DNA from: Oreohelix idahoensis
Lineage: Eukaryota; Mollusca; Gastropoda; Stylommatophora; Oreohelicidae
Reading direction: 5' to 3'
DNA length: 64,000 nucleotides
Assembly: GCA_024509875.1 (NCBI GenBank)
Contig: JAMPIV010014134.1
Coordinates: forward strand, 321,501 to 385,500
A program made the position numbers and the translations under genes. Below the pieces are notes generated by a model, which was not told the DNA's origin, did no database searches, and worked only from the letters and a program-made list of their open reading frames with translations. Shown here in pieces: positions 32,689 to 45,234 of the stretch; within the stretch, counting starts at the first letter, position 1, and every line of letters starts with the position of its first letter.

Positions 32689-35600
32689 CATTCATTCATA
32701 ACCCTCCACTCCCACAGGAGCATAGGCCTTCAACAAACACATGCCAAGTCCTCCTGTCACGTGCCATCATCTCAAGTTCTTTCCATGTTCTCCTCATCAT
32801 TTTCACCTCTGTTTCCAACTCTCTTCTCCATGTACTTCTTGGTCTTCCTCTGCCTCTCTTGCCCTGGGGGTTCCAGAACAAGGACTGCCTTGTAATGCTA
32901 TCAACAGGTTTTCTCAGTGTGTCCTATCCATCGCCATCGTCTTCTTCTCATTTCTTGTTCCACTGGCACTTGTCTAGTTCTTGTCATCAGTTCCACGTTG
33001 GTAACCTTGTCATACCATTTTAATCCCTCTATTCTACGCAAGCACCCATTTATGAAAGTCTGTAGCTTTTTGGTTGTTGTCTTTGTTGTTCTCCATGTCT
33101 CTGAGCCATACAATAGGACTGACTTCACATTTGAGTTGAAGATTCTTATTTTCGTGTTGGATCCTATTTCTCTTGATCTCCATATATTTCCCAATGCAAT
33201 GAAAGCTCCTCTTGCCTTTTGTATTCTTATTTTGATATCGCTGTCTGTCCCTCCAACTTTGTCTATATTACTGCCAAGATATGTGTATGATTCTACATCT
33301 TGTATTGGTGTTTCTTCAAGTTCAACCCTGTTATCATTACCTGCATTTATTCACATTATTTTTGTCTTTTCTCTGTGTATTTTCAGACCCAATTGCTGTG
33401 ACCTCTCATCAAGTGTTTTCAATTTGTCCTGCATCTGATTACGGCTATGGGACAGAAGAGCCAAGTCATCAGCAAAATCCAGATCATCCAACTGCTTAGT
33501 CAGAGTCCACTGGATTCCATTTCTGTTGTGTGTTGCCGATGATCTCATAACCCAATCTATTGCCAGCAAGAAAAGAAATGGAGACAAGAGGCATCCCTGT
33601 CGCACTCCTGTTCTTATCCCAAACGGTTCTGTAAGCTGTCCTTCGTGAAGAACTCTGCATGTCATGTCTTCATATGTTTTCTTTATTAAATTAATGATCT
33701 TCAGGGGAACTCCATAATGCCTCAACAATTTCCAAAGTGATTCTCTGTCTACACTGTCAAATGCCTTTTCGTAGTCCACAAATCCGATGTATAGTGGTGA
33801 ATTCCATTCCAGACTTTGTTCAACTATTATTCTCAAAGTGGCTATCTGGTCTGTACATGATCTGTTTTGTCGAAAACCTGCTTGTTCATCTCTCAGTTTC
33901 TTGTCTATGGACTCTTTTAATCTCCCAAGGATAATCCTGTTTAATACTTTTCCTGGCACTGATAGTAACATTATTCCTCTATAATTTGTGCACTCTTGTA
34001 AATTTCCCTTCTTAGGCAACTTAACCAGATATCCTTCCTTCCATTCTGCTGGTATCTCTTCCTTTTCCCAGACTTTACCAAGTAATTTATATAACATCTC
34101 TGTAGCCGTGTCGATATCTGCTTTGATGGCCTCTGCTGGAATGCCATCAGGTCCAGACGCTTTTTCCATCTCTTAGAAGCTTTATGGCTTTCTTTATTTC
34201 TTCCTTCGTTGGTCTTTCACCGTTAATTTGTAGCTCTTCTTCTGCTGGCTGGATGTCCGGCGGGTTTTGTGGAGCTGGTCTATTGAGAAGGTCCCCAAAA
34301 TATTCTGTCCACCTCTTCATTTGCTCTTGTATATTGCTGAGCAGTTTCCCATTCTTGTCTTTTATGAGGCAACTTGTTTGCTTGTATTTCCCTGTTAGCT
34401 TCTTTGTGCTGCTATACAGTTCTCTCATATTTCCTTTGGCTGCAGCATCTTCTGCCTCTCTTGCCAACTCCTCAATATACTTCCTCTTGTCTCTTTTGAT
34501 ACTTCTTTTTACTTCTTTGTTTGCTTCTGTGTACACTTCTTGAGCCTTGGCTTTGGAACTTCTGGTTTTGCTTGTGTTTAACTCTGCTTTCTTGTTTTTT
34601 CTGTCTTTTATCTTATTGATGGTTTCTGTTGTTATCCATGCTTTTTGTTGTCTTTCCCTTTTCCCCAGTATTTCTTCACATGTCTCCTTCCATACAGTTT
34701 TGACCTGCTGCCAATAGTCTTCTGTATTCTCTACATCTTCCAGCTGTTGGAGCACTTGGAATTTGTTGGATACTGTGACCGCAAATTTTTCTCTTGTTTC
34801 TTGATTTCTTAGCTGTCTTAGCTTCAGAACAATCAGCCTGATGAGTCATGCAATTAAGATACTGCTCAAAATCATACAGGAAAGAATAAAAAGTAAAGTA
34901 GACAGCGAAATCCAGGAAGAACAGTTTGGTTTTAGACGGAACAGTGGAACAAGAGAGGCAATATTTTGCCTAAGAATATTAGCAGAAAAATATACAGAGG
35001 TCCAAAAAAGTATGTATATGTGCTTCATTGACTATAAGAAGGCTTTTGACAGAGTCCATCATGAGAAAATAATTGAATGCCTCGAAGACATAGGTATTGA
35101 TGGAAAAGATATAAGAATACTCAGTAACCTTTATTGGGAGCAAACTGCCACAGTAAGAACTGGAAGGAATTATTCACCATACATAGACATAAAAAGAGGT
35201 GTCAGACAAGGTTGTGTGCTGTCCCCCTGCCTATTTAATTTATACACTGAAAAAATTTTCAAACAGATACAGGAAATACCAGGACTGAACATCAGTGGAA
35301 GGTCAATAAACAACCTTAGATATGCAGATGATACCGTGTTGTTAGCTGAAAGCGAACAGGAGTTACAGGAACTAGTGAAGCAAGTGAACAGTATAAGTCA
35401 TGAATATGGACTCGACATTAATATTGAGAAAACAAAAACTATGATAATTAGCAAAACAGACGATAAACCCACATTAAAGATAAGCGTAAATGGGGAAATC
35501 CTGGAACAAGTCAAGAGCTACGTATATCTCGGTCATATAATAACAGAAGATGGCAGATGTGAAACAGAAATCAAGAAGAGAATAGGATTGGCCAAAGCTA

Positions 35601-37213
35601 CATTCAACAACATGAAACATATACTGACATCCAAACAGTTATCTCACAAATTAAAACTGAGAATCATAAAGTGTTATATATATTCTGCATTTCTGTATGG
35701 TGCAGAAACATGGACGATGAATAAGCATTTGGAAGAAAGAATTGAGGCTCTTGAAATGTGGATATATAGAAGAATGGGGCGTATCTCATGGAAAGAGATG
35801 AAAACAAATAAGCAGGTCCTAGAAAATCTAGGTATGAAAAGAGAACTAATGAGGGAGGTCAAAGTTCGACAGCTAAAATACTTTGGCCACATAAAAAGGC
35901 ATAACACCTTGCAGAAGACCATAACAGAAGGGAGAGTTGAAGGCAAACGTGCAAGGGGAAGACAGCGCTATAAGTGGGAAGACAACATCAAGAGATGGAC
36001 AGGAAAGAGTCTGTCAGAGTGCACCATCAAGACAAGAGACAGAAGACGTTGGAGATCCATTACAGCCAACCTTCGTTGTGGAGATGGCAACTGATGATGA
36101 TGATGAGCTGTCCTACATTATACTGTTGTCTATAATTTTGCATTGTTGCATATCTCTTGAGTTTCATTTTTATTTTGGCTATCAGAAGATGGTGATCTGA
36201 TGCCACATCTGCTCCTCTGTATACCTTTACATCCTGCAATGATGATCTAAACTTCTTGTTTATGCATATATGATCAATCTGATTTTCTGTTCTATGATCT
36301 GGTGATATCCATGTTGCCTTGTGTATTCTCTTATGTGGAAACATGCTTCCTCCTATAGCCAGTTGATTTGAAGCACAGAAGTTTGCGAATAGTTCTCCAT
36401 TTTCATTCATTACTCCTAGCCCATGTTTTCCCATGACTTCTTCAAATCCGGTGTTGACTGTACCTATCTTTGCATTCATGTCACCCATCAAAATTGTGAT
36501 GTCTCTTCTTTTTACTTTATCCATAATTTCCTGTAGTTTAGTATAAAATGCTTCTTTCACAGACTCTTCTTTGTCATTAGTTGGTGCATAACATTGGATG
36601 ACATTTACATGAATTTTCTTTTTAGCTGTTTTGAAAGTAGCTGTTATTATTCTGGGTCCAGCAGCTTCCCATTCAATGAGTGCTTTCTGTGCTTCTTTAG
36701 ATAACATAAGAGCTACCCCTTCACTGTGGTATGAACTTTCGTCTTCATGTCCTGAGGACAGCACCAATTCACCTGTGATGAGTTTCTTCCTGTCTACCCC
36801 CTTCCACTTTGTTTCACACATTCCCAAAACCTCGATTTTGTATTCCCTCATTTCTGCTGCCACTTGCGCCACTTTCCCTTGTTCGTTTAATGTCCGAACA
36901 TTCCAGGTGCCAAATCTGGAAGTTCTCCTAGAAGAAAGAAGGTTAGTCAGCAACACAGACTCCTTTCGGCTTTCTCTGTGTTGCATCATACGCCTCCCCG
37001 CGAGAGGACCTTCCCCTGTCTTGGATGGCTGTGTTTTATTTTCTTTATTTGACTTGTCCATATTTGTTGAAGTTTTTTGTGGTTTAAATTTTTTACAGGA
37101 TGGGGTAACCGGCCCCATGCCCAACCCTCCTTAGTCGCTTTCTACGACATGCTTGGCAGGGGACAGTGTTACTATTCTTTGCTCCCCTTTCGGGCCCCGG
37201 TAACACACGGGTG
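32689..37213 (-). mobile_element. LINE-alpha, full length, interrupted by LINE-beta
   Basis: The target duplication TACTCGTATT lies at 32679-32688 and 37214-37223. Without the nested insert the element is about 3.2 kb. On the minus strand it has a 5' leader, then an AP-type endonuclease (SRFGTWNVRTLNEQ, MCETKWKG, MGDMNAKIG, SDHHLLIAK), a linker, and RT (KASGPDGIPAEA, QAGFRQNRSCTDQ, FVDYEKAFDSVDR, TGVRQGCLLSPFLF, FADD in DFADDLALLSHS), ending CSCGSGGL and a TGAA repeat tail. Lesions are a frameshift near 34160, a stop at 33351, and a stop/frame change near 32900. Endonuclease and linker are in one frame once the insert is removed. Size and single frame fit RTE-like elements; the clade call is inference. 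Confidence 0.93.
34818..36105 (+). mobile_element. LINE-beta (RTE-like) insertion in LINE-alpha, open frame
   Basis: The duplication AGCTGTC lies at 34811-34817 and 36106-36112. An unbroken 417-codon frame (34841-36094) covers RT from the FRTISLMSH block through QFGFRRNSGTREAI, FIDYKKAFDRVHHE, RGVRQGCVLSPCLF, the active site YADD, YVYLGHIITEDGR, YGAETWTMNK, RRMGRISWKEM and LKYFGHIKRH to the stop. A TGATGATGATGATG tail follows. It is truncated upstream of RT motif 1, so it cannot move alone. The absence of any stop suggests it is the youngest LINE in the window. Confidence 0.93.
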
Positions 37214-37223
37214 TACTCGTATT

Positions 37224-39349
37224 GGTGTAGGCCTAAAAAATAATAATGATGTAACGAAAATAAAACATTAACCAGCCCAAATGACAAATCAAAATACGAT
37301 GCATTAAAAAAGAAAGTAAAAACCTAAACGTAGGACTACATAGGCATGCTTACACAGCTTAATGTGTTCTAGTACAAAGTTTGATGGAAACACTTTAAGT
37401 TGTAACTGAAGTTAGTGTGGGAGGAAATAAATTAAGAAAGAAATATGACACCAAATTGTAGGCATTAAATTATCATATGATATTAATGGCAGTCTCAGCA
37501 ACAGAATCTTCTTGTTTGTCTATTACATTTAGGCATCACGAACATTCTCTTAAACTCCTTGACCTTTTCAATTATAGACCTAATAATATTTTTTTAAACA
37601 TCACATCTTGAAAAGTTTTGTGAGGGTTTGAATCAGTTCTTTAATTCATTATCTTTGTCACATTTAGGCCTAATGTCAGGTTTGGTTTAATTTTAGGTTG
37701 AAGTGAAGCTTAGTGGGCCATCTGTTCAATAATGCCTTAAAAAAGAATTCAGAGATGCAGGAGAATGGGGTATGAGTTAGGTTTAGGTAGGCCTATCCAA
37801 AACTAATCCTTACGACGTTGGCGATTTAATGGGATGACATCAAAGAAGATGGCCCACTGTGCTTCATTAAACCTAATTTTTTGTGTGTGTGGTTGTTCAG
37901 TTCCATCTGCAGTTTGTTGTAGTGTAGTAAGCTATATTAAGAATGCTATAAAGTGTTTGAAAAGTATATTGTTAGGGGTTTAGCATTAGTGTTTAGGGAA
38001 AAAAAAAATAGCCACTAATGCTAACCTTAACCCAAAATCTGACCCTTTTTGTAACCAAGATTAGGGTTACCAGTTGTCTGGATTTGTCCAGCGTTGGCCT
38101 TATTTGTCCAGTTTTTCATGTCCCAGCCGTGCATCTGGCCGGATTTTTATTTAAGCGACGAACAATCTGGCTGTTATGTGATAAATTATATTGCAGGCAA
38201 GACACCATTTCAAAAGTTCCCCATTTGAGTTCTGACGATTGAATTAAGGTTGCCATCCCCTCAGAATTGAGGAAAATAATTATCAACAGTCCCAAAAGAT
38301 ATGTTGTTGGATCGTTTATAATAGATTATCACATTTTAAGTCAGGTTTTGTCATTATTGCTCTGTATGTTTCATTCCACTTGGTATGAAAAAAAAAAACA
38401 CTTTGAATAATAGTCACAGTCGGCCGTAGGCAGATTTAATCTATTTGACGTATCTAGCTCCGCAGTCAGGTTCCCACCTCCAGCTTTGAAAAAAAAGTTT
38501 GGGAAAGATTATTTTAAATGAGGTATCACGAATACACACTGTAGCATCGGTTTTGAAAATAAAACAATAGGTCTACCTATATTTATTTGCCACATGTTGA
38601 CAAAAAATGCATTACAGCAAAACTACTCTTACATCCAGGTTTGCCACCAGAATGGTCCAAATTGGGCCCCAAAATCACTAAGGCTGACTCTTAACACCGT
38701 ACTAGGTTTAGTCAATTAAAACTTTGTCATCTGTTGCAAGTTACAAATAATTTTATTTAATTCTGAAGACCCTTTTGTTTTTCATACTGTGAAACATCGC
38801 AGTAGTTTCAAACCAGTGGACTGTACTTCAAAATTATCTCTGTGGTTCAGAAATTGCCAATAAATTTGCGTGTGCTAGCACCAAAGCACTACTTTGATAC
38901 AATTTTTGAAAGACTGAAAGAAAACAGCATTGCTCATTATGGAGTTCACACTGATGTGAACAAACACGAATTGGGCAAAATATTTTAAATTATCATTCAG
39001 TATTTTTACTTGCAATTTTGTAGTTTACCATAAAGATTAGTTAAGGTGCAGAATACACTAAATAAGACAGTAGAAACAATGTCAAAAAATCCTTCTGGAA
39101 CAACATGTATAAAATATGACTTCCTCAGAAATGTGTTGTATTTAGCCTACTTGAGATAACTATAACAAAATGTTATGTGAAACTTGGAGTGATACAGAGA
39201 GTAACAATGTGTTTCTGTATATATTTAAAAAGTACTTCAGCTTTGTTAAAGATGATTTTTATGATCAGAAATATATCAAATTCATGTGATGAACGTATGG
39301 TTTGATATGTAAAAATTAAGTTTCACTGGCGTTTATTTATTGAATAAAA
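37224..39349. other. Intron 1 sequence, possible eroded DNA transposon, no gene
   Basis: AT-rich. From about 38057 (TTAGGGTTACCAGTTGTC) to about 39530 (reverse: TTAGGATTGCCATATCG) the two ends resemble imperfect inverted repeats. No transposase frame survives, so this is only a hint. Confidence 0.35.
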
Positions 39350-39475
39350 ATGTCCCACTTTTTCATTATAGTGTCCTACTTTTTCATTATAGTGTCCTAC
39401 TTTTTCATTATAGTGTCCTACTTTTTCATTATAGTGCCCTACTTTTTCATTATAGTGTCCTACTTTTCATGACAA
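39350..39475. repeat. Tandem array, 6 x 21 bp
   Basis: Unit TGTCCTACTTTTTCATTATAG repeats at 39351, 39372, 39393, 39414, 39435 and 39456. Confidence 0.95.
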
Positions 39476-39544
39476 AAAAGTGAACATTATTGTCCTTTTT
39501 GCATTGAACGATATGGCAATCCTAAGATAGTGTTTTTTTGTTTT

Positions 39545-41115
39545 TTTTAATTGATGAAGAAAAATATCCTATTTAACTCCTGATGGTTATAATTAAGATA
39601 TATAGTGTCTCTATTTTCATGTAAGAAGGTTAGGAAAATCTACACAGAGCGATACAACAGGAGGCAATCTGATCAACAGAAATCCCCCCCCCCTCGTTGA
39701 ACAAGTGTTTTGGCCCATTATTCTCCTTTACACTCTAAGGGGGCGGGCCCACCTGGGTCATGACTCCCAAGTGTCTCAGCCTCCTGTTGTCTTGTGTAGA
39801 AAATGAACCCATTCCACCTTGGCTGCAGCTTTAAAATCCACAATTCCGCCAGCAGGAGGCAATTGTGAAAGTAACAAAGAGAAGACAAATTATTGCGGTC
39901 GTTCCGCAGCACACCACTGATACACCTGCGTGGCGCCGACGAGGCTTGAATTCTTTGCGAGCCGGCCTCTGAAATCTACCTTCACCCCGTATAATGCACC
40001 GCCTGTTTCTTGTAACACCACAATGAAAAACTCGATGTATTGCGGACTTCGAAAAATTTCAAGGTGTTTCCTATACCGCAGGTGGGGCTAGATTTTACTG
40101 TAATGAGTTCCGTAGCACATTGTGGTTGTTCCACAGCCAGCATGATGCCCTTTCCACAGTTTCACTAAATCTCTTCAGTGCCCTTGTTCTCGACTGTCCT
40201 CTCAGCCCCAACAGTTTCAATAAATCATACACTGACGCAGCCACAAGCCCTCTTGGACCCACCTCAACAGCCATGACCCTTGCAGTGAACCCATCGTGTC
40301 TCAGATCCGCGGCCAGATCACTATACTTTGCTGCTTTGAATGAATGTTGCTCGTCCAATCTGGATTCAAATGGCACGGTCAGTTCAATCATTATAACCTA
40401 CTGCGATGATGAAGAATGCAGCACTATATCCGGCCGTCTTATTCAATTGCTAATATGTGAACGTAGCATCATACCTGCTGTCCAGTTAATGTAAATAGAG
40501 AAAATTAAAATTTAAAAATTGCATGTGTTTTTCCAACTGTAAAATGGTAGTCTTGTTATGCTTGTCCAGTGGTGTAAACCAGCAGAAAATTAAAATCCGT
40601 ACAATGAAAAATAAAAATTAGAAAAACAACACAACAAAACCTGAAACAAATCACTGTATATTTTTTTTTAAAACAGTTAAATATTGTTTGACTTTATTGT
40701 GCGGTTCCCTAGGGCTGTCTACTCTCAACACCTGTTCAGTAGGCCTTGGGTAAATTGGATGCCTGTAAATAATCTTAATAATGGGGTCTCTTCTGTTTAT
40801 ACCTCTTACATTTTAATAAGACATGCTCTATTCATTTGTCCTTTAGGCATTCTGCATAGTAAGGTTCTTCTATTGTCAAATAGCTCACTCCCAGTTGCAG
40901 TCTGAGAAGTTTCTTGTTACTGAAAATTCTCAATTCGGGAGATACCTGACATTTTTTTTTTTTCGAGCTTTGCATGACTTCCTTTTATTATTTCTTTAAG
41001 TTTTTAATCTCTGATCTACTCATCCCTACATTTATTGGATTTGTCTCAGTATGACCTTTCTTGGCGTCTTTAACTGCCTTTTCATGTCCCTCTTTGTCAA
41101 CATGTGAAGGTACCA
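39545..41115 (-). mobile_element. LINE-iota, third copy, split
   Basis: On the minus strand the high-coordinate part (41115-40950) reads HVDKEGHEKAVKDAKKGHTE and SRSEIKNLKK, the end of RNase H (compare GNEMADQTAK...GKSEIKSQ in copy one). Then 40910-40680 has AECLKDK, IEHVLLKCKRYKQK and YLQASNLP, the C-terminal zinc motif. The 3' tail (TTAATTATAACCATCAGG) is at 39605-39545. The 1 kb between C-terminus and tail holds foreign sequence, including the PD-(D/E)xK-like fragment at 40095-40500. Confidence 0.65.
40095..40500 (-). pseudogene. Retroelement-derived PD-(D/E)xK-like endonuclease fragment
   Basis: Minus-strand frame RRPDIVLHSSS, a stop, then VIMIELTVPFESRLDEQHSF, AAKYSDLAADLRHDG and MAVEVGPRGLVAASVYDLL, ending SCWLWNNHNVL. 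PD followed by a hydrophobic strand ending in ELTVP, then a KYSDL helix and VEVG-RG, matches a domain I know from proteins encoded by animal mobile elements with restriction-like endonucleases. Only this C-terminal piece is left. The parent element type is uncertain, and a domesticated host protein is unlikely given the stop codon and intronic position. Confidence 0.6.
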
Positions 41116-41389
41116 AAGCTATTAAAAATGACCAGCTTCCAAAATGAATGATCAAAATAAGCTTCCAATATGAATGACCTGATTATAAGTCGAAGTTTAC
41201 AAACAAAGAAAGTGTGAATGAGTGAAACGTTAGAAGATAATTACAATGCTGCACAAAAACACCTATGCTAAATTCTAATCATGAAAAAGACATCAACAAA
41301 GTAAATATAACAGTACAAGTACTTTAATCCTTTTCAATTCTGGTAATATATTAATTTTAATGTATTGTTAGGTCAAGAAAATCAACAAA

Positions 41390-41555
41390 TGTACTTTTAT
41401 TTAACGCCAGTCTCAAACAAGTTTTTTGTCGATTCAGAATTCCCGCATTTCATTGGAGTTGCCATGACGTTCTGCAAATTCTGTCACTTTCAGCTTAAGA
41501 TCAGCCTCGTAATAAGTACGCTTTCTTTTCAAACTTATTGTAATAGCACCTTTGG
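41390..41555 (-). pseudogene. Pogo/CENP-B-type transposase N-terminal HTH fragment
   Basis: Minus-strand frame YYEADLKLKVTEFAERHGN then MREF, stop, IDKKLV, stop, DWR. The pattern (Y-A-FKLKV-EFAE-.GN..A.REF.I..K.V.DWR) is the DNA-binding helix-turn-helix of pogo/jerky-like transposases. A second eroded copy lies at 63500-63660. Confidence 0.65.
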
Positions 41556-41792
41556 GGCAAACAATTTTTTTTTTACTAAATGCAGGTGTGTTTACAACAA
41601 GCGATTTAAACAGATGTGCATGTCAGGAAATATGAAAGCGTGATGGAGAGCACTGAACGGTTTCGTGCATTTTCTTATTTTTTATTTAAATGTTGGATTG
41701 AACATTTTTGTGGTCCAAAACAGAAATATTTTCTCGACTTATGCTCAAGTATATACAGTAACTATATTATATTATAATTATAACGAAAGAGT

Positions 41793-44262
41793 AATGGGGA
41801 AATGCGGCAGTGGAATAGTAAATGAGAATGGGGACAAATTAAGCTTCTGCAGTATTAACAACCTGGTCATTGGAGGAACACTTTGTCAACACAAAGAAGT
41901 GCACGAACGAGACAAAAACCAGATAGATCACATAATGATCAATGGCAGATGGAGACATGCACTACAAGACGTGAAAGTAAGAAGAGGCGCAGATGTGGGA
42001 AGTGATCATCACCTAGTAGTAGCAAGACTGAAGGTGAAACTCAGAGCTGCTGGACCAGTTGCAGTCAAACAGAAAAGATATAACATCACGAAACTTAAGG
42101 ACCCCCTCACCAGAAAAGCATTAATGGTCGACGTAAAGAGACAATATCTGATTACCAAAAGCCAGGAAAGAACAGACCAACGATGTCGACCAGAAATTCA
42201 ACACCATCTCAACAATATACAAAGAAAGCAGCAAGTCATGCTTGGGATTCCAGGAAAGAAAGAGCCAAGACTGGATAACACCAGAAACGCTTAACACCAT
42301 AGCGAAGAGAAAGGAAATGAAAAGAAAGAAAACAGAAGCTAAGTCTCCCAGGTTAAAGGTAATATATAGTGAACAGTACAGTCAGCTGGACAAGGAAGTA
42401 AAATGTCAAACCCGTGCTAACAAAAGGACATTTCTGGATGACCTTGCAAGACAGACAGAAGAGGCAGCACTGAGAAATGAACAAAGCACAGTTTATAAAA
42501 TAACTAAAGCTATCAGTGGAAAACGAGGTGCAAACAACATAATGTTAGTAAGAGACAAGCAAGGAAATCTCATCACCACAGCACAGGGGCAGGAAACAAG
42601 ATGGGCAGAGCACTTAGAGAAACACTGAATAAGGAACCACCAGAGACTCAGCTGAATGTTCCTGATGCTGAAAGTGACTTAGACGTAAATAGACATTCCA
42701 CGAAAAGAAGAAATCATCACAGCTATCAAAGGGCTAAAAAAAATGGAAAAGCGCCTGGTCAAGACAATCTAAATGCTGAGCTATTCAAGACAGACCCTGA
42801 ACTAGCAGCAGAACTATTAGAACCACTATTTGCACAAGTCTGGGAAACTGAGACAACACCAACAGAGTGGAGTATAGGAATAATTGTCAAATTGCCCAAG
42901 AAAGGCGACCTTGCAGACTGCAACAACTGGAGAGGAATTACCCTCCTCTCAGTTCCCAGCAAAATACTAGGCAGGATAATCATCCAGAGAATTTCAAAAG
43001 CAGTTGACCATAAACTGAGGAAAGAACAAGCAGGCTTCAGAAAGAACAGAAAATGTGCAGATCATATATTTACCCTCAGGAACATTATAGAGCAGTGCTC
43101 AGAATGGCAGAGACAGCTGTACATTAACTTTGTTAATTTTGAATAGGCTTTTGACAGCATACACAGGGACAGCCTATGGAAAATTCTGAGGGCTTATGGA
43201 ATTCCCAGCCGCATTGTTTCCATCATAAAAAGCCTCTATTATAACTTTACGTGCAGTGTTGGATCGAGTAATGTAACTTTCGAAGTGAAAACAGGAGTAC
43301 GACAGGGATGCCCCTTATCAACAACATTATTTTTGACAGTCATAGATTGGGTGATGCGACAGACAACAGAGGGCAGTCCAAGAGGAATTAGATGGACAAC
43401 GTTTTCTACACTGGAAGACCTGTAATATGTAGATGATGTTGCACTACTCGCGCATTCACATCAACACATTCAAGACAAAACCGATAGACTGAATAAGTAT
43501 GGCCAGCAGGTTGGTCTGAACATCAATTTGAAGAAGACAGAGGTCATGACACTAAATGTGGGCAATCCTGAGCCAATAACGGTAAGGAACCAGAAGTTAG
43601 AACAGACAGACACATTTACTTACCTAGGATGCATAGTAACCCCTGACGGCGGAACAAGCAAGGACATTAACAACAGAATGAATAAAGCGATAACAGCCTT
43701 TGCTGTTCTCAACAACATTTGGAAGTCTTACCAGTACAGCACAAACACTAAGTTTAAGACTGTATGAGAGCTGTGTACTTTCTGTGCTTCTCTATGGTGC
43801 GGAATGTTGGAGAGTAACGGAGAAGGAAATGTCGAAACTGTCCTCCTTCCACACAATCTGCCTAAGGAAAGTTCTCCGAATCTTTTGGCCAAACACCATC
43901 AGCAACCAAGAACTACTTATTCGGAGTAACCAGGAGGACATGCACACCATCATAGCTGGCAGACGCTGGAGTTGGGTTGGCCACGTCCTCAGAAGGGACC
44001 CCGATACCATCACAAGAACAGCTATGCTATGGACCCCAGAGGGAAAGCGAAAGAGGGGCCGACCAAAAACAACTTGGAGGAGAACTGGAAGCTGAGATGC
44101 AAAGAATGAACCACAGTTGGGGCACTGTACAAAGGATGGCCGCCGACCGAGCAAAGTGGAATCAATTTGTTGCTGCCCTACAAGATGCCACCAGGCGTGA
44201 TGGCCACTGACTGATTTGATGGTTGGTGGTTATGGATCAAAGAAGAGAAGATATTATATTAG
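41793..44262 (+). mobile_element. LINE-delta, longest copy (part of endonuclease to 3' end)
   Basis: Starts inside the endonuclease: MGKCGSGIVNENGD, HKEVHERDKNQIDHIMINGR, SDHHLVVARLK. A linker with AKRKEMKRKKTEA follows. RT has GKAPGQDNLNAELFK, KLPKKGDLADCNNWRGI, QAGFRKNRKCADH, GVRQGCPLS, and YVDD at about 43427-43438 with a stop just before it, then WVMRQTTEGSPRG, LYGAECWRVTEK and WSWVGHVLRRDPD. Frameshifts fall near 42290, 42620 and 43745, and there are stops at 43144 and 43423. The tail GATCAAAGAAGAGAAG is close to the other copies. 5'-truncated. Confidence 0.92.
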
Positions 44263-45010
44263 AAAAATATTAGTGAAGCAAGTTTATGGATTGGAGAGAG
44301 AATTGGGAGTCCTGTTCACAATGATATCCAAAACAATATTCAAACTGGAGGCTCAACCTAATATTCAGGTACCTTTTTCAAAAACTGTGTGGGGAGTCTT
44401 GTTCACAATCATATTTTTTTTAAAACTGTACCCAGAATAAAATTCTTAGTTGACAAGAAACAGAATCAAAGGTTTCACTTATTTATTTGATTGTGTTCTG
44501 ATCAACATTTAACAACTTTAAGATTTAATTTTAAAAAAATGTTATTTATAGAAAACAGTTTTCTTTGTGAAAATGTAATCAATCTGTTTGTTTTTTATGT
44601 GCATTTGCATGGTAAATTCTAGAATTTATTTCCTCTCACATTGAGTGGGGGGATGAGTGTGTATCAGAATTTTTCTAAAAGCCAGAGGGGTACAGGAACA
44701 GAAAAAGTTGGGAACCCTGCCATGAGGCTCTTTTTTTTTTTTCACTTTTTGGATAGTTTATGAGATAATTATTTGCATGCTCAGCTTTTCCATAGATCCT
44801 TTAATTTATCCTGCAACTCATTTCCACTATGTAAATTCTGTAAATGAAAGTCTGATGTTCTTGCAACAGAACTTTTCTTGCCCACATTGGCTTGATCAGC
44901 CATATGTGCACCCAATTAACCTCTTAGAACGAACTGTATTACGAGAGATGTCGATGGTCCTCATCGAATAGATGTTCTAGATTAGAAGCATAAATTGTTT
45001 TTCATCTGTG
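44263..45010. other. Intron 1 sequence, nothing recognised
   Basis: AT-rich. A short stretch (GGGAGTCYTGTTCACAATSA) is repeated about 90 bp apart near 44308 and 44395. Confidence 0.5.
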
Positions 45011-45014
45011 TAAG

Positions 45015-45190
45015 TAATGTGTGATGTAGAACTGCTAACAAGAATCAGACAAGCCAGTGGAACAAGAGATGAGAAGAAGACACTAGTAGTGGATATGACA
45101 CGCTGATGAAGACATGGAAATGCATTGAGCAGACGGCACGGGACAGGAGACTTGGCATGAGTTTGTTGAAGGCCTGTGGTCCTTGATGTG
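45015..45190 (+). mobile_element. LINE-alpha 3' fragment
   Basis: Matches the last coding bases of LINE-alpha with an internal deletion: AGTGGAACAAGAGATGAGAA, then GCACGGGACAGGAG and GAGTTTGTTGAAGGCCTG. Confidence 0.75.
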
Positions 45191-45234
45191 TTGAATGGTA
45201 GTCAATTAAAGGTAATAGGTCCCTACTCACATTC

